7,847 nucleotides of DNA from Deltaproteobacteria bacterium (GTDB lineage Bacteria > Desulfobacterota > Desulfobacteria > Desulfobacterales > ETH-SRB1), in contig JAUWQK010000059.1 in NCBI GenBank assembly GCA_030611115.1, positions 1 to 7,847 of the forward strand. The letters are read 5' to 3'. Each line of letters starts with the position of its first letter. Within the stretch, counting starts at the first letter, position 1. A program made the translations under genes and the position numbers. Positions 6,282-7,847 of this stretch are shown in pieces. Under the pieces are notes generated by a model. That model was not told the DNA's origin, made no database searches, and worked only from the letters and a program-made list of their open reading frames with translations.

Positions 6282-7745
6282 TTAATCTAAACTATAGTTA
6301 GGTGCTTCCTTGGTAATTATTACATCATGGACATGGCTTTCGCGCAAACCCGCAGCAGTGATCTTAACAAACCTGGCTTTTTCTCTCAATTCTTCAATAG
6401 TCTGGCAACCCACATATCCCATACCTGCCCTCAATCCTCCAACGAGCTGAAAAACATTCGCAGAAAGTGAGCCCTTGTATGGCACGCGCCCGACTATGCC
6501 TTCAGGAACCAGCTTGTCATTCTCAATTGCTTCACTCTGATAGTATCTGTCCTTACTTCCCTTTTTCATTGCTTCAATAGATCCCATGCCCCTGTATAAC
6601 TTGTAGCTGCGGCCCTGGAAAAATATTGACTCGCCCGGGCTTTCCTCTATTCCGGCAAAAAGCCCTCCGATCATTACCACATGCGCACCCGCTCCAATAG
6701 CTTTTGTAATATCGCCTGAAAATTTTATACCGCCGTCAGCAATCAAGGGCACACCGGTCTTATTTGATATGGATCTGCAATTCATTATACCTGTAACCTG
6801 AGGAATGCCTATACCCGCCACTATACGAGTAGTGCATATAGACCCCGGCCCTATTCCGATTTTTACTCCGTCAACCCCGGCTTTAACAAGATCATCGGCA
6901 CCTTTCGAAGTGCCGACATTACCTGCAATCAGCTCAATGTCATCGAAATTACTTTTTAAAATTTTTACAGCATCTATAACGTTTTTTGAATGACCGTGAG
7001 ATGTATCTATTAATATAACATCTGCACCTGCTTTTAAAAGCGCTTCTGCACGCTCTTGCATATCAGGACCGACACCAACGGCGGCTCCGACCCTCAGCCT
7101 GCCCATGCTATCCTTACAGGCGTTAGGATATTTTTTTATCTTCTCAATATCCTTTATGGTTATCATGCCTGTAAGTCGTCCATTTTTATCAACCACAAGA
7201 AGTTTTTCAATCCTGTGTTTATGAAGCAGTTTCTTAGAATCTTCCAGGGTGATTCCCTCTGATACCGTAACAAGATTTTCTTTGGTCATTACTTCTGAAA
7301 CTTTTTTCTCCATATTGGTTTCGAATCTCAGATCCCTGTTTGTCACAATGCCGACCAGTTGATCTCCTTTGGTAACAGGAAGTCCGGAAATGCGGTACTC
7401 TTCCATAAGCTCAAGCACCTCATGGACCGGCTGGTCAGGATGAACCGTAACCGGATCAATAATCATACCGCTTTCCGATTTTTTTACTTTATCTACCTCC
7501 AGAACCTGACTTTTTATACTCATGTTTCGATGTATAAAACCTAATCCCCCCTCTCGCGCCATACCTATAGATGTTCTGGCCTCAGTTACGGTATCCATGG
7601 CAGCGCTGACGATAGGGATATTTAAGGTAAGGTTTTTAGTCAAACGGGTACTGACATTCACATCTTTGGGCAATACATCAGAATAGCCGGGGATCAGCAA
7701 AACATCATCAAAAGAATATGCCTCTTCAGGTGGTATTTTGATCAT
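6282..7745 (-). CDS. guaB: Inosine-5'-monophosphate dehydrogenase
   Basis: GuaB oxidises IMP to XMP with NAD+, the committed and usually rate-limiting step of guanine nucleotide synthesis in the cytoplasm. The 487-residue length is normal for bacteria. The N-terminal [16 protein letters not shown] is diagnostic. The TIM barrel is interrupted by a Bateman module of two CBS domains (about 93-148 and 152-205), the usual allosteric nucleotide-binding region. The active-site loop GPGSICTTR (299-307) carries the nucleophile Cys304. The IMP phosphate region [10 protein letters not shown] is followed by the flap [10 protein letters not shown]. The catalytic Arg400-Tyr401 pair lies in KDRYYQ. The start has a GGAG Shine-Dalgarno 6 bases upstream. 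It is the first gene of the apparent operon visible here. guaA, a frequent neighbour, does not follow; dnaE begins after one base. Confidence 0.98.
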   Translation of the reverse strand: MIKIPPEEAYSFDDVLLIPGYSDVLPKDVNVSTRLTKNLTLNIPIVSAAMDTVTEARTSIGMAREGGLGFIHRNMSIKSQVLEVDKVKKSESGMIIDPVTVHPDQPVHEVLELMEEYRISGLPVTKGDQLVGIVTNRDLRFETNMEKKVSEVMTKENLVTVSEGITLEDSKKLLHKHRIEKLLVVDKNGRLTGMITIKDIEKIKKYPNACKDSMGRLRVGAAVGVGPDMQERAEALLKAGADVILIDTSHGHSKNVIDAVKILKSNFDDIELIAGNVGTSKGADDLVKAGVDGVKIGIGPGSICTTRIVAGIGIPQVTGIMNCRSISNKTGVPLIADGGIKFSGDITKAIGAGAHVVMIGGLFAGIEESPGESIFFQGRSYKLYRGMGSIEAMKKGSKDRYYQSEAIENDKLVPEGIVGRVPYKGSLSANVFQLVGGLRAGMGYVGCQTIEELREKARFVKITAAGLRESHVHDVIITKEAPNYSLD

Positions 7746-7751
7746 AAATTT

Positions 7752-7755
7752 CTCC
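7752..7755 (-). promoter_or_regulatory. Shine-Dalgarno of guaB
   Basis: The minus strand reads TGGAGAAATTT directly before the ATG at 7745, placing GGAG 6 bases upstream. This is the clearest ribosome-binding site in the window and fixes the guaB start. Confidence 0.85.
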
Positions 7756-7772
7756 AGAAATTGTTAAGGTAG

Positions 7773-7794
7773 GGGCGAACCTGCGTGTTCGCCC
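7773..7794. repeat. Perfect 8-bp inverted repeat (GGGCGAAC/GTTCGCCC) in the guaB leader
   Basis: GGGCGAAC (7773-7780) and GTTCGCCC (7787-7794) form a perfect GC-rich 8-bp stem with a 6-base loop. It begins 27 bases upstream of the guaB ATG. No T-run follows on the guaB-sense strand, so it does not look like an intrinsic terminator in that direction. It may be a REP-like element or a leader hairpin. The right arm is also the core of the 15-bp tandem repeat that continues to the window edge. Confidence 0.8.
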
Positions 7795-7847
7795 TTTACG
7801 TGTTCGCCCTTTGTGTGTTCGCCCTTTACGTGTTCGCCCTTTGTGTG
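7784..7847. repeat. 15-bp tandem repeat (CGTGTTCGCCCTTTA/G), cut by the window edge
   Basis: Four head-to-tail 15-base units occupy 7784-7798, 7799-7813, 7814-7828 and 7829-7843, and a fifth begins at 7844. Units alternate in their last base (A, G, A, G), so a 30-bp dimer period is also visible: the two dimers differ only at their first base. Each unit contains the GTTCGCCC arm of the adjacent hairpin. The array lies upstream of guaB; its full length and the gene beyond it are outside the window. No promoter could be recognised in this interval. Confidence 0.9.

Noticed and set aside
7746..7783. Sigma-70 promoter for guaB
   Set aside because: An AACAAT hexamer is present on the minus strand, but no matching -35 lies at proper spacing and the region upstream is hairpin and repeat. 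The evidence is too weak to call.
7784..7847. Possible CRISPR array
   Set aside because: The units are 15 bp, directly adjacent and without unique spacers, so this is a simple tandem repeat. The 7-bp arrays fail for the same reason.

Overview
The window looks like a piece of a moderately AT-rich bacterial chromosome. The protein sequences and the type of intergenic repeats suggest Desulfobacterota (a sulfate-reducer-like 'deltaproteobacterium'). That is an impression from sequence style, not a proven placement. About 95% of the window is coding, and all four recognisable genes lie on the minus strand, transcribed from right to left.

In transcription order the genes are guaB (IMP dehydrogenase, 7745 to 6282), dnaE (DNA polymerase III alpha subunit, 6280 to 2762), a manC-type mannose-1-phosphate guanylyltransferase (2769 to 1408) and a DegT/DnrJ/EryC1/StrS-family sugar aminotransferase (1359 to 226). 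guaB and dnaE are separated by one base, dnaE and manC overlap by 8 bases, and manC and the aminotransferase are 48 bases apart. This is best read as one polycistronic unit. All four frames are intact. GuaB commits IMP to guanine nucleotides, ManC uses GTP and mannose-1-phosphate to make GDP-mannose, and the aminotransferase aminates a nucleotide-linked keto sugar. The last two point to surface polysaccharide (O-antigen, capsule or glycan) synthesis. The replicative polymerase has no obvious pathway link to them.

The non-coding DNA is small, and nearly all of it is repetitive. Upstream of guaB (7746-7847) there is a GC-rich hairpin whose right arm is reiterated as a 15-bp tandem repeat that runs off the window. 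Between manC and the aminotransferase (about 1370-1425) there is a strictly 7-bp-phased array. It supplies the last codons and stop of manC and the Shine-Dalgarno sequence of the next gene. Downstream of the aminotransferase there is a second 7-bp array (85-151), then a long near-perfect inverted repeat (18-78).

I see no phage, transposase, CRISPR, toxin-antitoxin or RNA gene. I found no convincing new biological system. The points most worth a second look are the repeat array that forms a gene boundary, the degenerate and shortened C-terminal cupin domain of the ManC-like protein, and the reiterated half-palindrome upstream of guaB.
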